A stretch of 64,000 nucleotides of DNA, taken from positions 1 through 64,000 of the forward strand of contig CAJUFH010000008.1 of the NCBI GenBank assembly GCA_910585755.1. Reading direction: 5' to 3'. The translations under genes and the position numbers were made by a program. The notes below the pieces were generated by a model. That model worked only from the letters and a program-made list of their open reading frames with translations, had not been told where the DNA came from and searched no databases. This DNA is from an uncultured Muribaculaceae bacterium. Its GTDB lineage: Bacteria; Bacteroidota; Bacteroidia; Bacteroidales; Muribaculaceae. This document shows positions 8,381-16,116 of the stretch, piece by piece (position 1 is the first letter of the stretch; each line of letters opens with the position of its first letter).

Positions 8381-8427
8381 GAGCCGGGTCAACTCGTAAC
8401 AAACGAGGCGGCCCGGCTCCTTCTTTT
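8381..8427 (+). terminator. Terminator of the primase operon
   Basis: A two-part stem: GAGCCGGG (8381-8388) with CCCGGCTC (8412-8419), enclosing CTCGT with ACGAG. It is followed by CTTCTTTTT. The loop contains one GTAACAAA copy. Confidence 0.8.
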
Positions 8428-8493
8428 TACCTCCGGCCTCGTCCGGCTCCTTCCTTGCCTCCCCAATACCCCCTCCCTATTTTATTATAAATC

Positions 8494-8741
8494 TTTGTTA
8501 CCTTGTAACAGAATATTTGCAAAGAGTGTAACAAAGTAAAAATCAATAGAAAATAAAGAGGGGAAGGCCGTAACAAAAGCGGTAACAAAGGCTATAACAA
8601 AAAAATTTCGGTTTGTTACGGCTGTCAGTAGGGGGAAAGTGTGACAAAATGGCGAGGGCTGTCACAAATTGCGGTTTCGGTTTGTTTCGGTCTTACTTTG
8701 TTGACTTTCAAAAGGTTGGTAACGAATAACATTGTAACAAA
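8494..8741. repeat. GTAACAAA repeat array (possible origin iterons or operator)
   Basis: About ten near-identical octamers lie in the 250 bases. GTAACAAA is at 8528, 8570, 8582 and 8734. The inverted TTTGTTAC is at 8494 and 8612. Variants are at 8505, 8594 (ATAACAAA), 8641 (GTGACAAA), 8661 (GTCACAAA) and 8719 (GTAACGAA). Another copy is in the terminator loop at 8396. The stretch 8339-8857 has no credible gene. A replication origin downstream of the primase operon, or a binding array for the next gene's product, would fit. Confidence 0.55.
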
Positions 8742-8822
8742 AATTTCCGATGATTTTTGAACTTGTAGGGTAAATAAATCAACACCAACGGAATATATTA
8801 CCCGCATGTCGTGAAATTATTG

Positions 8823-8830
8823 TATCTTTG
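8823..8830 (+). promoter_or_regulatory. Host-type promoter -7 box TATCTTTG
   Basis: A perfect TAnnTTTG box lies 28 bases before ATG 8858. No GTCCTTC element stands upstream, so this unit should be readable by the host sigma factor without a phage activator. Confidence 0.65.
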
Positions 8831-8857
8831 CGCTGTAATAATCCAATCCCTCCCCAC

Positions 8858-9325
8858 ATGATTACCGTTAAAATATCCGTTGAACAACACGTGGCCGAGT
8901 ATATCCGAGGGAAATACTACGACCACGAAGCCGGAGCCGTCCGATTTCCGTCGGCTCTCGATATTTACATATTGATTTTCGACCTACTTAAGAAACGCCC
9001 CACGGGTTGCCCGGTAGATTCCGGCAATCTTGAATTTGCCTTACCTGAACGGCGCGAGGGTAAAGACCCGGAATATTACAACTACCTATCCGAGAGAGCG
9101 CAGAAGGTTCTCGGTGATAAATTGCGTCTGATGATGTGGGCCGAGCTGCACGACTTTATGGACGAGAACAAACATATAAACGGGGTTCAGTTCAAAGATT
9201 CCGTTTTCCTGTTCATGTCGAAATATGGAATCGAGGGAATCACCGAGGATGCTCTGTTGAAAAACTACCAGAGGTGGCGCGATAAGTTGCGCCGTAAGAA
9301 AAAACGCGGATATAATCGAAAATAA
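8858..9325 (+). CDS. Small phage protein, candidate transcription activator
   Basis: A protein of 155 residues from ATG 8858 (MITVKISVEQ). A mixed alpha/beta N-terminus is followed by helices, and it ends in a strongly basic helix (YQRWRDKLRRKKKRGYNRK) suited to nucleic-acid binding. It is a lone gene flanked by intergenic regions, between the GTAACAAA array and the structural genes. Its own promoter has a perfect host -7 box, whereas later operons have degenerate boxes with GTCCTTC upstream. That makes it a reasonable candidate for the activator of those promoters. This is a positional inference; no family was recognised. Confidence 0.55.
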   Translation: MITVKISVEQHVAEYIRGKYYDHEAGAVRFPSALDIYILIFDLLKKRPTGCPVDSGNLEFALPERREGKDPEYYNYLSERAQKVLGDKLRLMMWAELHDFMDENKHINGVQFKDSVFLFMSKYGIEGITEDALLKNYQRWRDKLRRKKKRGYNRK

Positions 9326-9454
9326 GTTCATTTTTATAGGGTATTATTTCCCCGACATCATGCTCCGTTTTGTCCTTTTTTTGCGGTATTTTTGTCGGAA
9401 AAGTGTCGGAAAAATGCCGAGTGACTGATTTACAACATTTTACAACTCCAAAAT

Positions 9455-9862
9455 ATGACCCGTTCCACTGTTTCAAGTTGCCACAGCCTTAAAATTATTC
9501 CGCTTTCGCGTGTATCGAGGTTCGCCCGGATAAAATCGCGTGTCGTTATGCTTATTCTCGGAAGTGAGGACGACGCGGTGGCGGTGCCGGGCAGCGTCAA
9601 GGTATCGACGACCTCCGATAACGGTATAATAAAGAAAAAAATCACCTTTGAGCGTTCCGATGTTTCGGACAGCACCGCCGACGCTCTCGAAGGTTACAAG
9701 GTTTCGCGGCTGATAGCTACCTACGTCGATGAATCCGGCAAACGGAGGGTGGCCGGTTCTCCTGATTGGCCGCTCTCGCTTGATTACAGTATCGGCGACG
9801 GAGTTTTCTCCGTCACCCTTCAAGGCGAGGACACCGCGCCCGATGCTTTCCTTATGGATTAA
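9455..9862 (+). CDS. Phage protein of unknown function, head-gene proximal
   Basis: A protein of 135 residues, ATG 9455. The N-terminus is Ser/Arg-rich; the remainder has beta-strand character (KVSTTSDNGIIKKKITFERS, RLIATYVDESGKRRVAGS) and ends in an acidic tail. This could be a small structural or decoration protein. The 129 bases before it contain TATTTTTG at 9387-9394 and two GTCGGAAAA repeats, a possible promoter. It is directly followed by promoter P2 and the capsid protease. No family was recognised. Confidence 0.6.
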   Translation: MTRSTVSSCHSLKIIPLSRVSRFARIKSRVVMLILGSEDDAVAVPGSVKVSTTSDNGIIKKKITFERSDVSDSTADALEGYKVSRLIATYVDESGKRRVAGSPDWPLSLDYSIGDGVFSVTLQGEDTAPDAFLMD

Positions 9863-9863
9863 A

Positions 9864-9899
9864 GTCCTTCCGCGCCCGCGCGATATGTAGTTATTTTGC
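9864..9899 (+). promoter_or_regulatory. Phage promoter element P2 (GTCCTTC-N21-TATTTTGC)
   Basis: GTCCTTC (9864-9870), 21 bases, then TATTTTGC (9892-9899). The -7 region is part of the palindrome TATTTTGC-T-GCAAAAATA, and a hairpin (9886-9915) reaches the start codon at 9915. It should drive the capsid protease and capsid genes. Confidence 0.6.
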
Positions 9900-9914
9900 T
9901 GCAAAAATAGCTAC

Positions 9915-10781
9915 ATGAATAAGCTACAACGATTTTTCTCCGATAACTGGACTATCCAGCGGCACGACCTCGAAAACACCGTGTCGCTCCTTTTGCCGTG
10001 CATACTCAACGGCAATATAGAAGCAGCAGTGGCGCAGCTCTCAAAAGCGAAATGCACCGTCAAGGCTACCGCCGCGCCTTATATGGCTAAATGGTACGAA
10101 CTCGACGACATCACCCTCCCCGTTGATTCTATCGCAGTGATAACGCTGACCGGTACCCTCTATTCGTGGGAATCGGAATGGGTAATAAAGCAGATAGAGG
10201 CGGCGGAACTGAATCCGAATATTTGCGGCGTGGTGTTCGTTATCGACGGCCCCGGTGGTATGGTGTCGCACCTCGACATGGCAGCCGCAGCCGTAGAGAA
10301 TTGCACCAAACCCACCGCCACAGTAGTAACCGGCATCATGGCCTCCGCTCATTTCTGGTTAGGAACTGCAAGCGACCGCACTTTTATAGCCTCGCCACTT
10401 TGCGAGGTTGGTAGTGTGGGTATCGTCTGCACTCATACCAGTTTCAAAGAATTTTTCAGGCAGAACGGAATCGACTACCGCGAAATTTACCCGGACACCG
10501 CCGACCTTAAAAATAAGGAATACCGCGCCATTGTTGACAACAACGATGAAACCCTCATAAAGCAGAAGGCCGAAAAGATTCACAAGGTATTTGCCGAAAC
10601 CGTGGCGCGTAACCTCGGAATCACCTACGACCCTGAACTCCCTCTTTTCCGTGGCGAAATGTTCGCCGCCGACGAAGCAGTCGCCGCCGGATATATCGAC
10701 CAGTTCGGAGGATTGAAAGACGCGGTTACATGGGTACTTGCACAGGCAACGAGCCGGAAGGCAGAACAATTATACAAATAA
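9915..10781 (+). CDS. S49-family (SppA-like) prohead protease
   Basis: A protein of 288 residues with the S49/ClpP-type fold. Landmarks are ITLTGTLYS near 80, VVFVIDGPGGMVS near 108 (oxyanion GPGG), and GIMASAHFWLGTASD, whose Ser after Ala is the expected nucleophile. PLCEVGSVGIV follows. The general base is probably the Lys of DLKNKEY. Phages place such a protease just before the capsid gene to cut scaffold and capsid during prohead maturation. Its position directly upstream of the capsid supports this. Confidence 0.88.
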   Translation: MNKLQRFFSDNWTIQRHDLENTVSLLLPCILNGNIEAAVAQLSKAKCTVKATAAPYMAKWYELDDITLPVDSIAVITLTGTLYSWESEWVIKQIEAAELNPNICGVVFVIDGPGGMVSHLDMAAAAVENCTKPTATVVTGIMASAHFWLGTASDRTFIASPLCEVGSVGIVCTHTSFKEFFRQNGIDYREIYPDTADLKNKEYRAIVDNNDETLIKQKAEKIHKVFAETVARNLGITYDPELPLFRGEMFAADEAVAAGYIDQFGGLKDAVTWVLAQATSRKAEQLYK

Positions 10782-10806
10782 TTTTAACAACCAAACAGTT
10801 ACAAAC

Positions 10807-12999
10807 ATGAATTTTGCGAATTTAATCCCCGCGATTCTCGGTATTCTCGGCCTTACCTCCTTCAGTAAGGTGGACGGCAAGGAGTGCCTTTCGGACGAGG
10901 AACGCGCAGCGTTGAAGGGCTACGGTTTTACCGACCGTTTCCTCGACGACTTTAACGCCTACCTTCAGAATCCACCCACAGCCGCAACCGGCTCAACTCC
11001 CAATCAGCAGATGGCAGCCGTCGCCGCTGTTCTCGGTCAGACTACCGAGCAGCTTCAGGCTAAAACCGCAGAACTCGACGCGCTCAAACAGAGCGTCGCC
11101 ACCGACAAAGCAGCCCACACCGCAGCCATTCAAGCGAAGGAGGCGGAAATCGCCGCTCTGAACGCCAAGATTCAGACACTTTCAGCTCTCCCCGAAACCG
11201 ACCCCGGCAAGGGTGCCGGTTCAGCCACCGCCACCGCTCCGGCCTTCAATCTCGCCGATGAACAGCAGCTCGGCGGCCTCTCCGGCTCCTTCTTCAGCCT
11301 CGAACGCCCCTACAACCAGCGCGCCCGCGCCGCCCTTCTCGCCAACGAAGGCAAGATGCTGGCCGTCGCCGCTCCCTCGTCGGTCGATTACAAGGGCCTT
11401 CAGGACGACCTCGGAGCGTTCTACCGCACAAGCTGGAGCGAACGTCTTCAGTCGTTCCTCGTCGAACTCCCGACAATTACCAAGCTGTTCCCCACCGAAG
11501 CCGGACACCAGGACCTCGAAACCCTCGTTAATCTGTTCCTCGGTGAGTTCTCACAAGCCGACACCTCCGATAAGAGCGAGTTCGACAAGGTTACAAAAGG
11601 CACTTACGAGTTCGGACACGAAACGCTCCGTATGTACGGCGTTATGTTCGTCCACAAGTTCCAGAGCCTGAAGCAGCTCGAAAAGAGTTGGATTGGCTAC
11701 CTCAATCGCGAAGGCTCGAACCCCGTAAAACTTTCGTTTATCGAGTACCTCCTCGTTGAAACCGCGAAGGCCCTCCACAACGAACGCGAACTCCGCTATG
11801 TCAACGGTGTGCGCAAAGAACCCGACCCCGACAAGCCCGGCCGAGCTATGGACGCGGCCGACGGCCTCTACGAATTTTTACGCAAGCGCGTGGACGGTCA
11901 TGTCGATTTCACTCCCAACGGCGGCACAACCGGCAAAACTGTTTACCAGATTAAGCCTTTTGCGCTCCCCCGTATCACCCCCGGCAATATCGGCGAAGTG
12001 TTCTACCAAGGTACGAGCATGATTCCCTCCGTGTTCCGCGACACCGGCAAAATCGTGCTTTATATCCCCTCGTTCATGCTCCCGTGGTATCACAAGTACA
12101 ACGAAACCCACTACGGCCAGAATCAGGACTACAAAGCCGGTATCAACTACGTTAAGGAGTTCCCCGGCGTAAAAATCGAAACGATTCCCAACGCCGACAA
12201 CCACCATCGTATCTTCTGGACTATCGACGGCAATATTCAGACCTTCTGCCAGATTTCCGGCGAAATGCTCCGTTTCCACCTCGAACAGCAGGACTGGACC
12301 GTTAAGGTGTGGAGCAACTGGAAAGAATCAATTCAGGCCACTGCCGTAGGTTACAAGTACATCAACCGCGCCGACATGGACGGTTCTCGTCAGCTCATCT
12401 GGTGCAACGACTACGACCTCCCCGAAACCTACTACGTCGAAGGCGACAAGGATAAAAATCCCGACGCGCTCCGCCACTCGTCTATCGTCACCGTCGCAAA
12501 CTCGACCGCTTTCGAGATTACCGACATCACCAACGCCGAGGTCGGCAAGGTTATCGCCCTCAAATGTGGCGCGGACGGTGAAAACGGCGTGACAATCAAG
12601 AAGGCCGGTAAATTCAAGCTGCTGACCGAGGCATGGACACCGAAGAAAGGCGACGTTCTCCGCGTGATGAAACGCGCCGACGGCAAGTTCATCGAGGTAA
12701 GCCGCGCAACTGCTGCCGCCGATTCCTACCAGTTCCCCACCGATGAAACAACTCCCAGCGTTCAGGGCGCGACCGTGTTCATCACAGCGGCCAACACCAA
12801 GGCGACCGCAATCACCGACCTGACCGACGCAGTAGCCGGAGTGGTTTACACAATCCACGGAGCCGGAGCCGCCAACGCCTCGACCATTGCCAACGGTGGA
12901 AACTTTGTTCTCACCGCAGCCATGACTCTGAATGCCGGCGCGTTTATCCAGCTCGTTAAGGCAGCCGACGGCAAGTTCTACGAGGTGGCCCGCGGCTGA
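10807..12999 (+). CDS. Major capsid protein with fused scaffold-like N-terminus and C-terminal repeat domains
   Basis: A protein of 730 residues from ATG 10807. Residues ~75-140 are Ala/Glu/Lys-rich coiled coil (TTEQLQAKTAELDALKQS), like a fused scaffold. Residues ~150-545 form the shell domain, with capsid-like stretches such as GNIGEVFYQGTSMIPSVFRD and KIVLYIPSFMLPWY. Residues ~557-633 and ~649-730 are two related repeats with the pattern 'I-D...G-V-I-L-G...G-N-F-L...D-V-L-V-ADGKF-EV-R', probably surface decoration domains. No other gene in the window looks more like a capsid. Assignment rests on size, the protease neighbour and overall character. Confidence 0.78.
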   Translation: MNFANLIPAILGILGLTSFSKVDGKECLSDEERAALKGYGFTDRFLDDFNAYLQNPPTAATGSTPNQQMAAVAAVLGQTTEQLQAKTAELDALKQSVATDKAAHTAAIQAKEAEIAALNAKIQTLSALPETDPGKGAGSATATAPAFNLADEQQLGGLSGSFFSLERPYNQRARAALLANEGKMLAVAAPSSVDYKGLQDDLGAFYRTSWSERLQSFLVELPTITKLFPTEAGHQDLETLVNLFLGEFSQADTSDKSEFDKVTKGTYEFGHETLRMYGVMFVHKFQSLKQLEKSWIGYLNREGSNPVKLSFIEYLLVETAKALHNERELRYVNGVRKEPDPDKPGRAMDAADGLYEFLRKRVDGHVDFTPNGGTTGKTVYQIKPFALPRITPGNIGEVFYQGTSMIPSVFRDTGKIVLYIPSFMLPWYHKYNETHYGQNQDYKAGINYVKEFPGVKIETIPNADNHHRIFWTIDGNIQTFCQISGEMLRFHLEQQDWTVKVWSNWKESIQATAVGYKYINRADMDGSRQLIWCNDYDLPETYYVEGDKDKNPDALRHSSIVTVANSTAFEITDITNAEVGKVIALKCGADGENGVTIKKAGKFKLLTEAWTPKKGDVLRVMKRADGKFIEVSRATAAADSYQFPTDETTPSVQGATVFITAANTKATAITDLTDAVAGVVYTIHGAGAANASTIANGGNFVLTAAMTLNAGAFIQLVKAADGKFYEVARG

Positions 13000-13018
13000 T
13001 AACCGCACACCGACAAAC

Positions 13019-13055
13019 ACGGAGGGCGACTGCATCCGCTCTTGCCCTCCGTTTT
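13019..13055 (+). terminator. Terminator after the capsid gene
   Basis: ACGGAGGGC pairs with GCCCTCCGT around a 16-base loop, followed by TTTTATTC. It would limit transcription into the next gene and so keep the capsid most abundant. Confidence 0.75.
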
Positions 13056-13083
13056 ATTCTCTAACTGTTATTATTTCAAGGAT

Positions 13084-13899
13084 ATGACATATATTAAAAA
13101 ATCCGTACCACGCGCCGAGGGCAATCCCGGCACAGGTATTCAGCCGCGCGACCAGCTGACCCTTATCGACATCGACGACATCGCTTTCATGCCGTCAGCC
13201 GACGACAAAGGGGTGGTTATCGCCGATAACATCGTAATGAAGCCCGGCCGTTACGGTTATAACATCTACATGACACAGGGAACAATCGAGGTAACGAGCG
13301 CAGCCGAAGGCGATACCGACAAAATCGGTTTCACCCCCTCGATTAAGTTCGAGCACCCCGGCAACGAACAGGAGGTGCGCGAGTTCAAGGCCAACAGCAT
13401 TAACCGCAAGTTCATTGTGGTTATCCGCTATTGTTCCGGCAAGCCCGCCGACCTTATCGGTACAATCTGCAACCCGTGTAAGCTCACCCCCTCTTACACC
13501 GGTAACAACGAGAGCAACACCAACGAAATGACCTTCACCCAGATTTCAAAGGGTAGCGACATCTTTATTTATAAAGGTACTGTGACCCTCGAAGAGCCTG
13601 TTTCAGTCGTTGAAACAGGGGTAAAGGTAGTTCCGTTCATTTCCGAAGGCCAGTACCAGCTCACCGCCGGTGCCGCTGTTATCGACGAAATCGAGGGTGG
13701 CGCACACGACGCAGTTATTACCCTCCTCGGTGCGGCTGGAGGTTCATCGCCTACCGTTTCCGGCACCGGCGGTAAAATCCTCCTCCGTGGCGGCAAGGTG
13801 TTCACCGCCTCCGAAGGCTCACAACTCACCCTCCGCGCCTTCGACAGCGGCGATGGCGGTATTATGTGGATTGAACAAAGCCGTTACGTCGCAGCCTGA
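13084..13899 (+). CDS. Structural protein, possibly tail tube
   Basis: A protein of 271 residues from ATG 13084 (MTYIKKSVPR). It is beta-rich, with regular strands and turns (GYNIYMTQGTIEVTS, KFIVVIRYCSG) and no membrane segment. Residues ~190-271 follow the same pattern as the capsid's C-terminal repeats (AGAAVIDEIEGG, VITLLGAAGG, GKVFTASEGSQLTLRAFD, GIMWIEQSR), suggesting a shared add-on domain. It stands alone between two terminators, as expected of an abundant virion protein. Tail tube is the likeliest role, with decoration protein as the alternative. Confidence 0.55.
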   Translation: MTYIKKSVPRAEGNPGTGIQPRDQLTLIDIDDIAFMPSADDKGVVIADNIVMKPGRYGYNIYMTQGTIEVTSAAEGDTDKIGFTPSIKFEHPGNEQEVREFKANSINRKFIVVIRYCSGKPADLIGTICNPCKLTPSYTGNNESNTNEMTFTQISKGSDIFIYKGTVTLEEPVSVVETGVKVVPFISEGQYQLTAGAAVIDEIEGGAHDAVITLLGAAGGSSPTVSGTGGKILLRGGKVFTASEGSQLTLRAFDSGDGGIMWIEQSRYVAA

Positions 13900-13922
13900 C
13901 AAATATCACCTACCTGACACCC

Positions 13923-13958
13923 ACGCCCCGAAGGAATTACCGACCTCCGGGGCGTTTT
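13923..13958 (+). terminator. Terminator after the tube-like gene
   Basis: ACGCCCCG...CGGGGCGT, an 8-bp GC-rich stem with extra GG/CC pairing, followed by TTTTG. Promoter P3 begins three bases later. Confidence 0.8.
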
Positions 13959-13960
13959 GT

Positions 13961-13996
13961 GTCCTTCTGATTGGTAATTACCGAGCTTAATTTTGT
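13961..13996 (+). promoter_or_regulatory. Phage promoter element P3 (GTCCTTC-N21-AATTTTGT)
   Basis: GTCCTTC (13961-13967), 21 bases, AATTTTGT (13989-13996); with the preceding base the box reads TAATTTTG. The next start codon is at 14034. It should drive the DUF2829, frameshift, methyltransferase and terminase genes. Confidence 0.65.
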
Positions 13997-14033
13997 AGTG
14001 TTAAAATGTTTAACCACCTAAACTCTTAATTTT

Positions 14034-14312
14034 ATGAATTTCGGTAAAGCTATCGAAGCCCTGAAACAGGGTAAAAAAGTAGCCCGTAAGGGCTGGAACG
14101 GTAAAAACATGTTCCTCTGGCTCAAACCGGCCGCCACCGTGAAGGCCGAATGGTGCAAAGACCCTATGTTGAAGGCTATCGCCGAAGGTAACGGCGGCGA
14201 GATTCCTGCACTCGGAACGGTTTGTATGTTAACCGCTCAAAAAGAAATTTTATCGGGTTGGCTGGCCTCGCAAACTGATATGCTTGCCGAAGATTGGGTA
14301 ATTATCGACTGA
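14034..14312 (+). CDS. DUF2829 protein, Tad2-like anti-Thoeris candidate
   Basis: Ninety-two residues with the DUF2829 signature from the first codons: MNFGKAIEALKQGKKVARKG, then WNGKNMFLWL, and a closing MLAEDWVIID. Family knowledge: DUF2829 proteins include Tad2, a phage protein that binds and sequesters the gcADPR signal of Thoeris defence. Length and motif order fit. The usual position of this family in phages is variable accessory DNA. Here it is the first gene after promoter P3, ahead of the virion genes. Sequestration of a nucleotide signal is inferred from the family; the ligand specificity is unknown. Confidence 0.75.
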   Translation: MNFGKAIEALKQGKKVARKGWNGKNMFLWLKPAATVKAEWCKDPMLKAIAEGNGGEIPALGTVCMLTAQKEILSGWLASQTDMLAEDWVIID

Positions 14313-14319
14313 CACCGTT

Positions 14320-15273
14320 ATGACTACCGAGCAGAAAAAGGAAATTACCGCCTATCTTTGCGGCCCTCGCGACTATGCCGAAGGCGTGGCACTTTACCAG
14401 CGTTACGGCGTAAATTTGCGCCTGAAACGTCAGTTTGCGGTCGAAGATACCGCCGTGATCCGTGAAATTCTTTTCGATGAACTCCGTAAACTTGCCGAAT
14501 TGTCGGAAATCGAGTTTAATCACCTTCCACGTCAAGCCGTCAAGAAAACGGCGCAGCTCAACGGCGTACAAGCGAAATGTGTAATTCTCGACGACGAGAA
14601 AAACGACGAATCGGCGTTAATGGAACTCGCCGATTCTTTCGGTGTTACCGTTGACGAACTTGTTAGCCCTGATTTTCAGGAACGAGTGTTGGCAATGGAC
14701 GAAAACGCCGACCGTATCGGCGAACTTACCGACGAACTGGAGGCCGCTCGTTCCAAGTATGCCGAAGCCCCGGAACCGGTTCGGAAAATGATACGTTTCC
14801 GCGAAAAATATCCTTTCCTCAATTCTCCCGACTGCCCCGACGTGCTGAAGATACTCGTGGCCGATATGTTTACCGCATACGGAAACTACAAGGCTGCACA
14901 CGCCCGCCTTCAGGTACTCGGCGACGCAGATTCAGCCACCGCCGCCGCTGATTGCGAAACAGTAGTTACCGAGTATCTGAAAAACCGTGAAATCTGGGAC
15001 GAACTCGAATATTACCGCGAAAACGGCGTGATTCTCGGCAAAGCTGCAAAGTTCCGCGAAATGGAAGCCGCCGAGGACTTGACAAAAATCTCCGATGTTG
15101 ACCTTATGGGCCAACTCCGGAGCGCAGGGGTTCAGGAATCCAAGGCGAAAAAGGCGGTCGAGGAAGCCAAGGCAAAAAAGCAACCTAACGAAAAGGCCGA
15201 AGCCGCTTTTGTGAAATGGTCTAACCGTAAAAAGGTACTGAAGGCGGAAATCGACCGCCGAAAAAAAAAGTAA
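14320..15273 (+). CDS. Helical phage protein with a -1 frameshift signal at its end (tail chaperone or similar)
   Basis: A protein of 317 residues, Glu/Ala/Lys-rich and almost entirely helical, with a coiled-coil-like part around 125-150 and a basic C-terminus (KVLKAEIDRRKKK). The last codons sit on the slippery sequence A AAA AAG (15264-15270). Shifting by -1 adds 58 residues. A zero-frame protein plus a -1 extended form, downstream of a tube-like gene, is what tail assembly chaperones (gpG/gpGT type) do. The tape measure is far away at 28.5 kb, however, so the role is uncertain. Confidence 0.7.
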   Translation: MTTEQKKEITAYLCGPRDYAEGVALYQRYGVNLRLKRQFAVEDTAVIREILFDELRKLAELSEIEFNHLPRQAVKKTAQLNGVQAKCVILDDEKNDESALMELADSFGVTVDELVSPDFQERVLAMDENADRIGELTDELEAARSKYAEAPEPVRKMIRFREKYPFLNSPDCPDVLKILVADMFTAYGNYKAAHARLQVLGDADSATAAADCETVVTEYLKNREIWDELEYYRENGVILGKAAKFREMEAAEDLTKISDVDLMGQLRSAGVQESKAKKAVEEAKAKKQPNEKAEAAFVKWSNRKKVLKAEIDRRKKK

Positions 15274-15335
15274 TTGAGGCTATCGAGAGCGCGGAACGGT
15301 CGAGGGAGTATTTTACAAAATACCTCTCCCGTTCC
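15264..15335 (+). promoter_or_regulatory. Programmed -1 ribosomal frameshift cassette
   Basis: The slippery heptamer A AAA AAG (zero-frame AAA AAG, stop TAA next) is followed by a strong hairpin. GGAACGG (15293-15299) pairs with CCGTTCC (15329-15335), and GAGGGAGTATTTT (15302-15314) pairs with AAAATACCTCTC (15317-15328), with one bulge. The heptamer is the same as in E. coli dnaX. The 22-base spacer is longer than the usual 5-9 bases. Confidence 0.65.
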
Positions 15336-15446
15336 GGCTGTCACCCGTGCGACCGCTCCGAGGCCGGGCATCAACTCTCTATCGTTAACAAGAAAATCGA
15401 CGCGCTGAATGTATCGTTATCCCTCTTACAATCTTTCAACGACTGA
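15270..15446 (+). CDS. -1 frame extension of the helical protein (58 codons)
   Basis: Open in the -1 frame from GTA 15270 to TGA 15444-15446, with no ATG of its own near the start. It encodes a charged helical segment, then GCHPCDRSE, a CxxC-type pair, and a final hydrophobic helix. The translation looks like real protein (balanced composition, plausible zinc or disulphide pair) and would extend the upstream product to 375 residues. Its last 38 bases overlap the next gene. Confidence 0.55.
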   Translation, partial: VIEAIESAERSREYFTKYLSRSGCHPCDRSEAGHQLSIVNKKIDALNVSLSLLQSFND

Positions 15447-16116
15447 CCTCCGCGAATTTCCCGGCGGTACGTTGTTCAACGGCGACTGCCTCGACGTTAT
15501 AAAGACGCTCCCGGCGGCCTCTGTTGACTGTATTATTACCGACCCTCCTTATTTTCTCGGTATGACCCACAACGGGCAAAAGGGTAATTTCCGCGACTTG
15601 TCGATTTGCCGACCTTTTTACCGTGATTTATTCCACGAGTACCGCCGAGTTGCCAAGCCTGAAGCCTGTATTTACTTTTTCTGTGACTGGCGCGGATATG
15701 CTTTTTATTACCCTCTGTTCGATGAAATCCTGAAGGCCCATAATATGCTCGTTTGGGATAAATTGAGCGGTCCTGGCAATCATTACGCATTTATACACGA
15801 ACTTGTGTTGTTCCATGCCGGAAAGGGCGCGAATATCGGCGGAACAAACATAATTTCCGACATAAAGAGTTTCACCTCCGGGGCAAAGAGTACCGACGGC
15901 GCGAAGGTTCACCCCACGCAAAAGCCGGTAGCCCTGATTCAAAAGTTTATCGAGGACGCGACCGAGCCGGGCGCGGTGATTCTCGACACTTTCGGCGGTT
16001 CCGGCTCTACCGCCGTGGCTGCTGTCCGCTCCGGCCGTCGCTTTATCCTCATGGAGCAAGACGAAGGATATTACCACACTGCTTGTAAACGCCTCGAAGA
16101 TGAATACCGAGAATAA
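15409..16116 (+). CDS. DNA adenine or N4-cytosine methyltransferase (DPPY type)
   Basis: A protein of 235 residues. The catalytic motif IITDPPYFLGM lies near residue 45 and the SAM-binding FGGSGSTAVAAVRSGR near 200, with HPTQKPVALIQKFI just before it. That order (catalytic motif first, SAM motif last) defines the beta class of amino-methyltransferases, which methylate adenine N6 or cytosine N4. No restriction enzyme accompanies it, so self-protection of phage DNA or marking for packaging is plausible. It overlaps both the frameshift extension and the next gene. Confidence 0.9.
   Translation: MYRYPSYNLSTTDLREFPGGTLFNGDCLDVIKTLPAASVDCIITDPPYFLGMTHNGQKGNFRDLSICRPFYRDLFHEYRRVAKPEACIYFFCDWRGYAFYYPLFDEILKAHNMLVWDKLSGPGNHYAFIHELVLFHAGKGANIGGTNIISDIKSFTSGAKSTDGAKVHPTQKPVALIQKFIEDATEPGAVILDTFGGSGSTAVAAVRSGRRFILMEQDEGYYHTACKRLEDEYRE

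Noticed and set aside
9371..9394. GTCCTTT upstream of TATTTTTG as a seventh phage promoter
   Set aside because: The spacing is about 9 bases, not 21, so it does not fit the shared element.
12328..13035. 235-codon frame antisense to the capsid gene
   Set aside because: Composition is a reverse-strand shadow, and capsid repeats and codon pattern support the plus strand.
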